Assembly: GCA_964389375.1 (NCBI GenBank)
Contig: CAYMDP010000007.1
Span: 1-64,000, forward strand
Direction of reading: 5' to 3'
Length of the DNA stretch: 64,000 bases
Origin: CAYMDP01 sp964389375
GTDB taxonomy: Bacteria > Bdellovibrionota > Bdellovibrionia > Bdellovibrionales > UBA1609
A model generated the notes under the pieces. It saw only the letters and a program-made list of their open reading frames with translations. It was not told the origin of the DNA and did no database searches. The translations under genes were made by a program, and so were the position numbers. Position 1 is the stretch's first letter, and each line of letters begins with the position of its first letter. Shown piece by piece: positions 52,394-61,878 of this stretch.

Positions 52394-53227
52394 ATGGATG
52401 GACGAATTCGAATTCTATTCCGTTTAGCGCTTGGTCTTTTTTTTCTTTTAAATATCCAAGCCTGTTCCGTAAATATCTTGACCGAATTCGCAGATGAGCA
52501 ATCCGATGCGGCACTGAAAGTTGATGCCATGAAGTTTATTAACCGTGGGGAATATCAAAGTGCATTGGATCGCTTTGCTTTGATGTCGGCGGATTATCAA
52601 GCGCGCAGAGATATTGTTGTTTTAAGGGCCAGCGCCTACGGAGGCCTGTGCGGTTTAGATTTTTTGAATCTGATCGTCGCCCTTGAAGACTTGTCGGGCC
52701 AAAGCATTATAGAAATGTTATTAAGTACCTATGTCGCAGGCACCGCAGATCGAGTCACAGCCTGTCAAAATGCAGAAAATTTGATCGAATCGATTTCTGT
52801 GGATGAATCACTTCGAACAGGAGATGAAAATCTTCTGATGCTTTTGTTGAACATGGCCAAGATGGGAACGGTCTTGGCTCAAAGTACCGCCGATGCAGAT
52901 GATGACGGAACCGTGGACGGTGGCTTTGATCAGTGCTCGACAATTGTTGAGGCCGATGTGCGTAATTTTGGATATTCATTTCTTCTGGCACTAAAGGCGA
53001 TCAGCGGTCAGACCGTCCTTGATCCCAGTTTGGTTCCTTCGGGACTGTGCTCACTTCCACCTCCCTACGACACGGTTTGTGACCGAACGAGCCCTGCAGA
53101 TTTCACTGCAGACGAGGTAAGACTTTTTCGTGGAGTCATCGGCGATGATTCTGCCGGCGGAAGAATCGGACTTGGAACCTGTGGAGCGGGAGTCGACTTC
53201 GCAACCTGTGCGGTGGCTTGTCCATGA
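52394..53227 (+). CDS. Lipoprotein with TPR-like body, partner of PorV-like gene
   Basis: The ATG at 52394 has AAGGAG nine bases ahead and gives the lipoprotein signal MDGRIRILFRLALGLFFLLNIQ followed by A-C. The body is helical (NRGEYQSALDRFALMSADYQARRDI) and contains DADDDGTVDGG, a calcium-type loop. 277 residues. It overlaps PorV paralogue 3 by 10 bp, so the two are translated together and probably act together in the outer membrane. Confidence 0.75.
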   Translation: MDGRIRILFRLALGLFFLLNIQACSVNILTEFADEQSDAALKVDAMKFINRGEYQSALDRFALMSADYQARRDIVVLRASAYGGLCGLDFLNLIVALEDLSGQSIIEMLLSTYVAGTADRVTACQNAENLIESISVDESLRTGDENLLMLLLNMAKMGTVLAQSTADADDDGTVDGGFDQCSTIVEADVRNFGYSFLLALKAISGQTVLDPSLVPSGLCSLPPPYDTVCDRTSPADFTADEVRLFRGVIGDDSAGGRIGLGTCGAGVDFATCAVACP

Positions 53228-54396
53228 TGAGGATTGGATCTCTAATCTGCATCGCGTTTATTGGGCTTAGTATTCAGCCTAGGTTTGCTGAAGCCTTTGC
53301 ACTGTTTGACGCAAATACTTCAGTGCGAGCCCTGGGAATGGGAAATGCATATTTTGGAGTTGTTAAAGATGCGGATTCGCTTTTTTATAATCCAGCGGGG
53401 CTGGCTCGGACCACGGGATACAATTGGGTCATTGTCGATGTCAAAGTTGGTGGAAGTGGTGAACAGATCCTTGATACAGTCGAAGATATTCAAGATAGTG
53501 ATTCTTTTGATGAGACTGTAAGGTCTCTTTACGGAAAAAGTATTTGGCTTGGGGCGGGGGCAAAGTCGGCCTTCAGTATGCCCAATTTTGGAATTGCAGT
53601 TTATGACAATTTGGACGCAAGTGTTTTGGTCGAAAATCCGGTTTACCCGAATCTAGACATTAATGTGATTAACGATTTTGGTTACGTGTTGGGAGCAAGT
53701 CTTCCGATTCTGCCTATCTTTCAAATGGGTATCGTACTTAAGCACATACAACGAACAGGATCTCGAGTGCCCTTTGGTGCAAGCTTTGTGGGCAGTCTTG
53801 ATCCAGATGCGATCACCTCGAACATCGAAAAAAAGGGAACGGGCTACGGAATGGATCTTGGAGCGAACTTTGTAACTCCGGGGCCAATCGAAGCTGTGTT
53901 CTCATTTGTTTGGAAAAACGTGGGGGTCACAAAGTACAAAGCCGATGATCTTCTTGAGGGCCCACCTTCAGATGTAGATGAAATGAGTGTCGGGGCCGCC
54001 GTTAATATTGACTTGCCGCTTTTGTCGATCAGTCCAGCAATTGATATTCGCTATTTGAATCAACCTGAACTTCAGATGGGAAAAAAGCTGAACTTGGGGG
54101 TTGAAATTGGACTTCCCCTGTTGGATATTCGAGCGGGCTTCCATCAAGGATATTACACTCTGGGTGCTGGAGTGAATTTGGGTCTACTGCGTTTTGATGC
54201 GGCGACATACGGAGTCGAACTCGGGGAGTATCCCGGTCAGATTGAAGATCGCAGGTACGTGGCTCAGTTGACTCTTGAGTTTGGTTTTGATCCAGGTTCT
54301 TCGGGCGGAATTTTTGGTGGTGGCCTCCGAGGAGGTAGCGGCGGCGGTGGAAGTCGTTCCGTATGGGGCGGAAAGAGATTGAAGCAGCGGCGCTAG
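53218..54396 (+). CDS. PorV-like outer-membrane protein, paralogue 3, with Gly-rich extension
   Basis: Signal peptide ending AEAF, signature A-L-G-M-G-N-A-Y-F-G-V-V-K-D with F-Y-N-P-A-G-L. 392 residues. HQGYYTLGAGVNLG, ATYGVELG and EDRRYVAQLTLEF correspond to the C-termini of the other two. It then continues past the expected terminal Phe with about 35 Gly/Ser residues and ends KRLKQRR. It overlaps the preceding lipoprotein by 10 bp and lies 7 bp before the addB-like gene. Confidence 0.82.
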   Translation: MSMMRIGSLICIAFIGLSIQPRFAEAFALFDANTSVRALGMGNAYFGVVKDADSLFYNPAGLARTTGYNWVIVDVKVGGSGEQILDTVEDIQDSDSFDETVRSLYGKSIWLGAGAKSAFSMPNFGIAVYDNLDASVLVENPVYPNLDINVINDFGYVLGASLPILPIFQMGIVLKHIQRTGSRVPFGASFVGSLDPDAITSNIEKKGTGYGMDLGANFVTPGPIEAVFSFVWKNVGVTKYKADDLLEGPPSDVDEMSVGAAVNIDLPLLSISPAIDIRYLNQPELQMGKKLNLGVEIGLPLLDIRAGFHQGYYTLGAGVNLGLLRFDAATYGVELGEYPGQIEDRRYVAQLTLEFGFDPGSSGGIFGGGLRGGSGGGGSRSVWGGKRLKQRR

Positions 54397-54403
54397 ACAG
54401 AAC

Positions 54404-57115
54404 TTGCGAATCATAAAAATTCCACATCCAAATGCCAAATTGGATCATCTTGAGTCCTTTAATCCAAAAAGCCAAACCTGGCTCGTGGCGGATTTAAAAT
54501 CTAAAATTGAAATTCAAAAACGCTTATTAAAAGTTCATGGCTTTTTAGAAGAAGATGCGGTGTTAAGAGCCAGCGAACTATGGCGAAAGCTTTTGCTTAG
54601 ATCCAGACCAGATTTTAGGGTGATTAGTCGCGACCTTGCTCAAGTTCTAATTCGCGAGAAAATGAAAGAGAGCTCTAACGAATGGGCAAAAAATCCAGGA
54701 GCGGTGAAATTACTTTTTGAATATATTCAGCAACTTTTGCCGATCTTAAGTGAGCCAGATGGAATCGAACTTTTAGGGGCTTGGCTTAAAGAAAATCCTG
54801 AAAGTGCTTTGCGCTGGGGCCATTGGGCCCACCTGGCCCACGAAATATGGGCCTGGCTTGAGAATGAAAAATTGATTCCAGGCACTTGGATTAAGGGGTT
54901 GTTGGCGCACAGTGCCTCTTGCCCAATTTGGAATCGTGATCTTCGCGTCGATTTGGGCATCGACTTTTCTCCTGCAGAGGTTCGGATTTTTCAGACTCAA
55001 AGTCAGGAAAAAGACCTCACGATATTTCAACCTGAGGCGAAGTGGGCCGGTGCTCTTCGGGGACCCATGCAAAGCTACAAGCTTTTGCAAGAGTCGGCAG
55101 ACGAAAAGCCCGCAGCAAATTCAAAAATTTTAGAAGGTGTTCAGGCCTTTCGATTTCGCACTCAAGTTTCTGAAGTGAAATGGCTGACTGCCAAAATTCG
55201 AGAGCTTCTTGATTCAGGCACTCGGCCAGACAGGATTGTAGTCGCGGCAGAAGACATTGAATCCTACTGGCTCGCTTTAAGAAATTATTTTCGAGTTGAA
55301 GGATTTCCCGTTCAGAAAAGCCAAGTGCTTCGGATGCAAAGTCTTCCCTTGATATCGGTTTGGCTGTCGGACCTAAGAATTTGCTCTGGTCGACTAAGCT
55401 CTTCGGACCTTGAGAGTTCGCTTTTTTCGGAAGCTCAACCGCAAGCCTTAAACTTCGATCGCTTTCGTCAGATTTTTTCTAATGTTTACGGTTTTGAGGA
55501 TTTGGCTCGCGATAAAAAAGTCGAAGAATTATTTCGCACGCGCATTCACCTGGATTCAGAGCCCTTGTCACGAGATCAGTTTGTCGCCTGGGCTCTGGGC
55601 CTGTGGAAAAAAGAACCCACCGAGTCTTTAAACCGATTTTTTCAAGACTTTTTTTCGGATTGTCCTGCAAGTCTTCAGCTTGAGCTGGGAGCGTGGATTG
55701 AAGTTCTCGAACGAATTGCAGCGAAGTCAGAAATCGAAATCGAAGCTGCTGACGCAAGCGGAATTCAGCTTTTAAGTTTGGAAGCCGCAGAACTTGCGGA
55801 CTGCGAAGTTTTATTTGTTTTAGGCGCGACCGAATCGAGCTTAAGAAGAGTCCTAGGCACCGGTTTGTCCACTAGAGATGTCGAGAAAATTCACCAGGAT
55901 CTTGGTTTTATGCTGTCTTCGCCAGATTGTTCGGATCAAGAATGGCAAGCCCGCTGGATTTTAGAGAAGCCAGGTATAAATGCATTTTTAAGCTTTTCTG
56001 AAAGTGATTTTCAGGGAGACGCGCAAGCCCCATCCAGATTGTGGCTTGAGTGCGCAAGGCAAATGGGGAAGGATTCTTCGCAACTCGATCCTCTAGGTCT
56101 GACTCGCTGGGATTGGATTCAGCTGCACGCTCAAAAACATCATGCGGATCGAGAGGTCTTACTTCAAAGTGTCGAACAAGATCTGGGGCTTCAGGCCTTG
56201 CCTTCTTTTGCCGCAGATTACTCATTTTCCCTTTCTGCCTCTCAGCTTGAAAACTATAATGAGTGTCCCTTTGTTTTTGCTGCAAATAAACTCTTTGGAC
56301 TTTCGGACCTTCCAAATATTGATTTAGATCTAGATCATATGACCAAGGGCAAAATTGCCCATGCCCTTTTAGAAGTACTTTTGACCGAGCCCATTCGCTT
56401 TGACCCGAGTGAGAGTGAACTTGAGGGGCTTATTGAGTCCTGTCTAAAGTCCGAAAAAATTATTATGGGCGAGCCAAAGCTAAAGCCTCTTTTTATGAAA
56501 AAATATAAAAAACTGGCTTATGATTTTTTGGCTTTCGAGAAAGCCTGGCGCGAAAAATTTCCTCTGACTAAAACTGTAGCGAAAGAAGCCTCGATCAATG
56601 GGAATTGGAGCCTAAAACAAAAACGCCTGGTTCCAGAGAATCAACCCGAAGGCCCCGCCTTTAAGGGTTTCATTGACCGAATTGATGAGGGAAAAGATCA
56701 ATCCCTCGTACTGATCGACTACAAAAGCTCAGGTGCGGGTTTAAGAAACATTAAGTCCTGGAACCAAGGCGGAGACTTTCAGCTTGCTTTATATACCTTG
56801 GCCATTGAAAGAGGTTGCCACGAGCTTGGGGCCCGACCCGTCGATGCGGCCGTTTATTTAAGTCTAAAGGATATGAATCGAGAAAAGGGCTTCGCTTTAA
56901 AAAGTTCAGAGAGCGAACTTTTTTCGGTTGAGGGAAGAAAGGGTTATTTGGTTTCGGAAGAAGAGAAATTAAAAATGTTAAGCGAAGTTGAGCTCAGTAT
57001 TTCGCAGATTGTTGAGCAAATGGGTGAGGGCGTATTTGCGCCTAAACCTAAAGATAAAAACCAATGTTTTCAGTGTTCATGGAGGGGCTTATGTCGAGCG
57101 ACTCACCTCAGCTAG
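54404..57115 (+). CDS. addB: AddB-like helicase-nuclease subunit with PD-(D/E)XK domain
   Basis: Partner of the AddA-like helicase. The N-terminal 550 residues resemble an inactive helicase scaffold. The C-terminal part has the nuclease core FKGFIDRIDEG and LVLIDYKSSG (D and K of PD-(D/E)XK) and the cysteine group C-x2-C-x5-C (CFQCSWRGLC) that, with an earlier cysteine (NECPF), would bind an iron-sulfur cluster as in AddB. 903 residues, shorter than Bacillus AddB. It starts at TTG with no clear SD. It overlaps addA. Confidence 0.75.
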   Translation: MRIIKIPHPNAKLDHLESFNPKSQTWLVADLKSKIEIQKRLLKVHGFLEEDAVLRASELWRKLLLRSRPDFRVISRDLAQVLIREKMKESSNEWAKNPGAVKLLFEYIQQLLPILSEPDGIELLGAWLKENPESALRWGHWAHLAHEIWAWLENEKLIPGTWIKGLLAHSASCPIWNRDLRVDLGIDFSPAEVRIFQTQSQEKDLTIFQPEAKWAGALRGPMQSYKLLQESADEKPAANSKILEGVQAFRFRTQVSEVKWLTAKIRELLDSGTRPDRIVVAAEDIESYWLALRNYFRVEGFPVQKSQVLRMQSLPLISVWLSDLRICSGRLSSSDLESSLFSEAQPQALNFDRFRQIFSNVYGFEDLARDKKVEELFRTRIHLDSEPLSRDQFVAWALGLWKKEPTESLNRFFQDFFSDCPASLQLELGAWIEVLERIAAKSEIEIEAADASGIQLLSLEAAELADCEVLFVLGATESSLRRVLGTGLSTRDVEKIHQDLGFMLSSPDCSDQEWQARWILEKPGINAFLSFSESDFQGDAQAPSRLWLECARQMGKDSSQLDPLGLTRWDWIQLHAQKHHADREVLLQSVEQDLGLQALPSFAADYSFSLSASQLENYNECPFVFAANKLFGLSDLPNIDLDLDHMTKGKIAHALLEVLLTEPIRFDPSESELEGLIESCLKSEKIIMGEPKLKPLFMKKYKKLAYDFLAFEKAWREKFPLTKTVAKEASINGNWSLKQKRLVPENQPEGPAFKGFIDRIDEGKDQSLVLIDYKSSGAGLRNIKSWNQGGDFQLALYTLAIERGCHELGARPVDAAVYLSLKDMNREKGFALKSSESELFSVEGRKGYLVSEEEKLKMLSEVELSISQIVEQMGEGVFAPKPKDKNQCFQCSWRGLCRATHLS

Positions 57116-60100
57116 AGTCCCTTGTCGTCCGAGCGGGTGCAGGGGCCGGAAAGACAAGCCGGCTGGTCAAGACGGTTCTTGATCTGGCGAATGACTTTAT
57201 CGAGAAAACCGGAAAGCCCCCACGTCTTGTTGTGACCACATTTACTCGAAAGGCCACTCAAGAGCTTAAAGAGCGTTTGGTCATAGATGCCTTTGATCGA
57301 AAGCAAGAAGCTTTGCTCGATTTTGTGTCTTCTAGAAGTCAGTTACATATTTCGACCATTCATGGGGTTTTAAGTCTTTTTTTAAGACGCTATGGGCATC
57401 TTGCAAACCTAGATAACAACTTTGGCGTTCTTTCTGAGTCCGAGGCCTTAAGGCAGGCAAAGTCTATCTTTAGAGATATTTTTTTAGAAGATCCATCTCG
57501 CGATGATTTGATTGAAACCTTTGATCTTTCTCAATGGGTGCAGTTTGGAAGATGGTATGAAGCTTTGTTGTGTGAGCGACCGGACTTGAAGTCTCATGAC
57601 AAGGGTATTTTCTCGAAAGTCTTCGAAACCAAAAAGCTAGACTGGGTCAGTCGCTTTAAGGCGATCTCTAAACGGATTTTATCCGAAACCGATGATGAAG
57701 ACTTTGGTGACTATGCGGGAGTGTTGGCTCAAGTCGCGGACTATCTTATAGAGGCTGGCCCTGAAGATTTTCAAAAAAAGGCCCAAAGCTCCATCGAGGC
57801 TATGCCTTCAAAACCCAGGATGATTGCAAAAAATCCGAAGATTAGCGAAGAGCTAAACCAGGATCTGATGAAACTTTTAAAAGATTTTAAAGCGGAACTT
57901 GAAAGCGAGACTTTAAATTCTGAAAAATGGATCGAGTGGATTCAGCAAAATCAAGAAATTGAGCCCGTTTTAAAAAAATTTGTAAAGTTATTTTCGCAGT
58001 ATAAAAAAACGACCGGGCAGTTCGAAATTCGAGACCTCGAACTTTTTACTTTAGAGATCGTGCAAAGCTCCCCCGAGCTGGCTGAGGCATTTTCAGCAGA
58101 CTGGGACTATTGGATGATTGATGAATATCAAGATACCAGTCCCTTACAAGTTCAGATTTTAAAAAGTTTAGTTGGAAAGCGTGAAAGCTTTGTGGTTGGA
58201 GACCCTCAGCAAAGTATCTATTTGTTTCGAGGGGCGCGAAGCGAAGTTTTTACTGAACGGGAAGAAAGTCTAAAGCGGAGTGGCGGACGAACAGAGACTC
58301 AGTTAGTGAACTTTAGGTCCAACCCCCCACTGCTAAAGTTTTTTAATGATTTTTTTCTTAAGCTGAGTCCCGATCATTTTGTGTCTATGAGTCCCGGAAA
58401 GAAAGACACGGATTTTTCTGGACCCGCAGTCAGTCTATATAAGGCCCCCTTGCTCGAAAAAGAAGCCGATCCGCGGGCAAATGAAAATTTAAGTATTGTT
58501 CACCATGTTCTAAAATTAGTTCGGGAGCAGGGTGCAAAGTTTGATGAGATCTGTATTCTCTCTAGAAAAAACAGCATTTTGATGGAGCTTGCGCAAAGCC
58601 TTCAGTCTTTTGGATTGCCCACCCATGTCCATGCCGCTTCGGGATTTTATGAAAGACGCGAGATTCAAGATGCTTTGGCAATTTTAAAATTTCTTTTAAA
58701 TCCTCATGACGATTTAAATTTATTGTCTGTAATGCGTTCGCCTTGGTTTCGGGTGCCGGATCAAACGCTAAGGGACTGGGCCAAACTGCGTGGCCTTAAG
58801 TCTTATTGGTCCTTTGTGGAATCACTTGATAGTAAGCCTGAGGCGGCAACAAAACTGACTCAGATTCTTCATGATCGAGATCGGATTGGAGTTGCAGCAA
58901 GTTTTGAAAAAACAGTGCTTGAATGTGGTCTGATTGATTTCGCAAGGTTTCATGATCCGACGGGACGACGGGAGTCGAACCTCTGGAAACTCTTAGTTCA
59001 GGTCTCTAAAGAAGAAAAAATGCCGGGCTTAAGTTGGCTGAGTCTTCTAGATCCAAATTTAAAAAAATCCAGGGACCTGGATCAATCGGACGAAAGTGAT
59101 GCCGTGGCTTCGATGGAGCCAAACTGTATTAACTTAATGACCGTTCACGCCTCTAAGGGCCTGCAGTTTAAGCATGTCATTATCCCAAGGTGTGATCAGG
59201 GACCAAAACATAACAATTGGCAGCCTCAGGTTTATTGTGAAGAAACGGGCTCATGGGGATTAGCTTTTAAATCTGAGGAAGAAGGCAAGCTGAAGTTAAG
59301 TTTAGTGGATCGCTTTGCCCTTCAGAGTTTTAAGACTCGCGAGTTAGAAGAGTATGATCGATTGCTTTATGTGGCGATGACTCGCGCCAAAGAAAGCCTT
59401 TGTTTAACTTGGGCCGGTGAACCCGATAGCCAGTCTTGGATGGGAAGATCTCAGTGGCTGTTAAATATAGAAGGTGAAAAAGATTTTAAGGATTATAAAG
59501 TATTCTCGGACTCTGGTCCCTGGAACCCTGAGAAGTGGCTTTCACTTGATGGAAAAAGCGATGTTCCTTTACTGCCTTTCCCAAAATCAGAAGTGGAAGC
59601 CCCAGAAATCTTAAGCAGAATTAGTGTTAGTCAGCTTTTGGAAGAGGAAATGGATTCCGCTTTGGGATCGGGACGCACAAATGAGGTCCGCGCGGAAGAT
59701 TTAAGACGGGCTGCCGAGGGAGTCTTGTTTCATCGCTTGATGGAGTCCATGCATTACCAGTCTGAATTGGCTTTTGTAGACCTTGCGAAGTCTTGGCTGG
59801 ATTTGCCAGAGGTAAAGATTTTGGAGCTGAAGGAATTTTTGGAAAATCTAAAGAGCCCTCCTTTGAAGCGACTCTTAGAGACGGGTCATGTCGAGTGGGG
59901 CTTTCAGCTCTTAGAGGGCTCAAGAATTATCGAAGGTCAGATCGACCTTTGGGGAGAAGATCAGGAGACGGTTTGGCTTGTGGATTACAAAACGGGATCT
60001 GATCGCTACCTCGAAAAAGCTATGAAGCAACTTGATATTTATGCTCGTGCGCTAAGAAAAAGTGGAATCAAAAAACCGATTCAGCGCGCAGTCATTTTCC

Positions 60101-60144
60101 CAATGCTGAAAAAAGTTTTTACTGAGCCGTCGACCACAAATTAG
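57091..60144 (+). CDS. addA: AddA-like UvrD/Rep helicase with C-terminal nuclease domain
   Basis: SF1 helicase-nuclease for double-strand-break processing. Walker A is VRAGAGAGKTSRL, followed by TTFTRKATQEL, Walker B MIDEYQDTSP, and GDPQQSIYLFRGARSEVF. The C-terminus has EGQIDLWGEDQETVWLVDYKTGS, the PD-(D/E)XK core. 1017 residues. The ATG at 57091, preceded by GGAGGGGC inside addB, is preferred to one nine codons earlier. It overlaps addB by 25 bp. Whether the pair recognises Chi sites is not visible. Confidence 0.85.
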   Translation: MSSDSPQLESLVVRAGAGAGKTSRLVKTVLDLANDFIEKTGKPPRLVVTTFTRKATQELKERLVIDAFDRKQEALLDFVSSRSQLHISTIHGVLSLFLRRYGHLANLDNNFGVLSESEALRQAKSIFRDIFLEDPSRDDLIETFDLSQWVQFGRWYEALLCERPDLKSHDKGIFSKVFETKKLDWVSRFKAISKRILSETDDEDFGDYAGVLAQVADYLIEAGPEDFQKKAQSSIEAMPSKPRMIAKNPKISEELNQDLMKLLKDFKAELESETLNSEKWIEWIQQNQEIEPVLKKFVKLFSQYKKTTGQFEIRDLELFTLEIVQSSPELAEAFSADWDYWMIDEYQDTSPLQVQILKSLVGKRESFVVGDPQQSIYLFRGARSEVFTEREESLKRSGGRTETQLVNFRSNPPLLKFFNDFFLKLSPDHFVSMSPGKKDTDFSGPAVSLYKAPLLEKEADPRANENLSIVHHVLKLVREQGAKFDEICILSRKNSILMELAQSLQSFGLPTHVHAASGFYERREIQDALAILKFLLNPHDDLNLLSVMRSPWFRVPDQTLRDWAKLRGLKSYWSFVESLDSKPEAATKLTQILHDRDRIGVAASFEKTVLECGLIDFARFHDPTGRRESNLWKLLVQVSKEEKMPGLSWLSLLDPNLKKSRDLDQSDESDAVASMEPNCINLMTVHASKGLQFKHVIIPRCDQGPKHNNWQPQVYCEETGSWGLAFKSEEEGKLKLSLVDRFALQSFKTRELEEYDRLLYVAMTRAKESLCLTWAGEPDSQSWMGRSQWLLNIEGEKDFKDYKVFSDSGPWNPEKWLSLDGKSDVPLLPFPKSEVEAPEILSRISVSQLLEEEMDSALGSGRTNEVRAEDLRRAAEGVLFHRLMESMHYQSELAFVDLAKSWLDLPEVKILELKEFLENLKSPPLKRLLETGHVEWGFQLLEGSRIIEGQIDLWGEDQETVWLVDYKTGSDRYLEKAMKQLDIYARALRKSGIKKPIQRAVIFPMLKKVFTEPSTTN

Positions 60145-60184
60145 GGTTTTGATAACAAAGACCTCAATGCTAGGGTCTCGTGAT

Positions 60185-61072
60185 TTACTTGCGGCCCGTG
60201 GCTCCAGATCCGGAAGAAGAGCTGCTTCCGAAGGCTCTTTTTTCTCCGAACTTGGTCTCGTTGCAAGTGGCAATCAATTCTCCCATCAAAGCTAGGTCAA
60301 GATTGGCTTGCTTAATCTGACCTCGGCTTTTTGCAAGATCATCAGCCTTTTTTCCTTTGACCTTAATGTCAGACGAGAGGCCTAGGGATTCTAAGACTGA
60401 GTGTGTGAATCCGGCGTCTTTCTTTTTTAAAGAGGTCTGTTTCATTTGGAATTCAATCGCAGCAAGATCTTGTTTTACGACCTCGTCGTACTGATTGGGA
60501 AACTGAGGGTCCGCGTAAAGTTTGGTTACAAGTTGAGAGAGATACTGGCACTGGCCAGCGAGGTCTTGGATTCTTTTGGCTCCAACTGCGTCAATTCTAT
60601 TTCGTCGAAGATTATTTTTGATACTCTCGCAGAGCCGGGATGTCGCCGTAACACAATCCAAAGAGGTCCCGTCGGATTCTGATGTGTCTAAAGACAGACA
60701 TAACGTTTTACTGCGAATGCCGTCTTGATAGAGTGTCGTGGTGGATGCCAGAACATTTTTATTCTCAGGGGATTTATCTATGCTACCTTCTGTAAGTCTC
60801 CAAACTTGATCTTCGATTTTTGTGTCCTTCTCATAATTGATAAAGACAGAATTGTTTTTAGGTAGATCGAGAGAAATTCGGTTTTCTACTTGGGTCAGTT
60901 TTGCATCGAGCTTCTTCATTTCTGCAGGGCTAAGGGTAAGAGTTGGTCGGCCTTTGTCGATTTCAAAGAATTCTCTATTGAAAAGCGCTCTATTAACGAC
61001 TCCATCATTCGGCTGCGCAAAGGATTGAAGAGGGGCGAGAAGCATGGGCATAATTAAAACAAAGATTTTCAT
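60185..61072 (-). CDS. Secreted protein, unknown function
   Basis: Signal peptide (MKIFVLIMPMLLAPLQSFAQ), then about 275 residues, mostly helical and charged, with five or so cysteines, and a low-complexity Ser/Gly tail (GSSSSSGSGATGRK). No family recognised. It converges on addA with a 40-bp gap. The 220-bp stretch 61073-61293 upstream shows no gene or clear signal. Confidence 0.65.
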   Translation of the reverse strand: MKIFVLIMPMLLAPLQSFAQPNDGVVNRALFNREFFEIDKGRPTLTLSPAEMKKLDAKLTQVENRISLDLPKNNSVFINYEKDTKIEDQVWRLTEGSIDKSPENKNVLASTTTLYQDGIRSKTLCLSLDTSESDGTSLDCVTATSRLCESIKNNLRRNRIDAVGAKRIQDLAGQCQYLSQLVTKLYADPQFPNQYDEVVKQDLAAIEFQMKQTSLKKKDAGFTHSVLESLGLSSDIKVKGKKADDLAKSRGQIKQANLDLALMGELIATCNETKFGEKRAFGSSSSSGSGATGRK

Positions 61073-61293
61073 AATCTCTTACTCCATGGCTGGGCCGAGC
61101 ACTTATATGACTAGGCAAATGACAAACTTTTAACCTTCAATAGGCTTCTTATATTCTACCGAAACCTACATTAAAGAGTAAAGATCCAGTCAGCGGATCC
61201 AGTCTTGACAAAAGACTAGGAGATCCTGTGGGGAGTATCTTGAGGGTTTAGGAGTTGATGGAAATAAGTTCAGTGGCCCCATCTCTTGAGAGG

Positions 61294-61878
61294 CTAAGGG
61301 TTAAAATCGAATTCGGCGCTGCCTTGAGAACTTGTCACAATTAAGCGCACTGGGGTTCTTTCAGAGACTGAAGTTGGAATTTCAAATAGAACTTCGTAGG
61401 GAGTGTGAAAACGACCAAAGAAGGGGTAGGTATTGTGCAAATCTGCGGGACTCGTCATTAACTTTCGGATCTTGGCCTCAAGGCGCCGTCCATCAACTTC
61501 AAGGTACACTTTCCAAATCGACTTGGCGGGAACATGAAGATTATTTTGTTCTCGATCCGGGGTAAAGAAACTTAAGAAAAAGCGTGTTGAGGACGAGCTT
61601 TCTTGAAAACCTTTTTCGCGCTCTTTCAGGTACTCGTCTTGGTTCCATTGCAGAAAATCCGCCCGTCGTCTAAGGACAGCCTCTTGGACCTTTGTATTTA
61701 AGAAAATAATTGAGGCATCAAAGCGGTTGTAAAAGCCATCATACTTCTTTTTATTCTGGGTATAGGCCGACGTGATCTCTTTATATTCTGAGTCGGTGAT
61801 TCGTCTTTCGATCGAGCCCTTTTGAGTCGAAGCACAACTAGATAGGACCAGACCAAGCATCAATACAAAGATTCTCAT
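61294..61878 (-). CDS. Lipoprotein, unknown function
   Basis: Lipobox L-S-S-C-A gives a lipidated cysteine near residue 15. The mature part begins helical (residues 25-90) and ends with an Ig-like beta section (IWKVYLEVDGRRLEAKI, TPVRLIVTSSQGSAEFDF). 194 residues. It starts within 4 bp of the end of the lysophospholipase-like gene (ATGA overlap), so the two form an operon. Confidence 0.7.
   Translation of the reverse strand: MRIFVLMLGLVLSSCASTQKGSIERRITDSEYKEITSAYTQNKKKYDGFYNRFDASIIFLNTKVQEAVLRRRADFLQWNQDEYLKEREKGFQESSSSTRFFLSFFTPDREQNNLHVPAKSIWKVYLEVDGRRLEAKIRKLMTSPADLHNTYPFFGRFHTPYEVLFEIPTSVSERTPVRLIVTSSQGSAEFDFNP

Noticed and set aside
48499..54396. Complete type IX secretion system
   Set aside because: Only PorV-like barrels are present; none of the core secretion components was recognised in the window.
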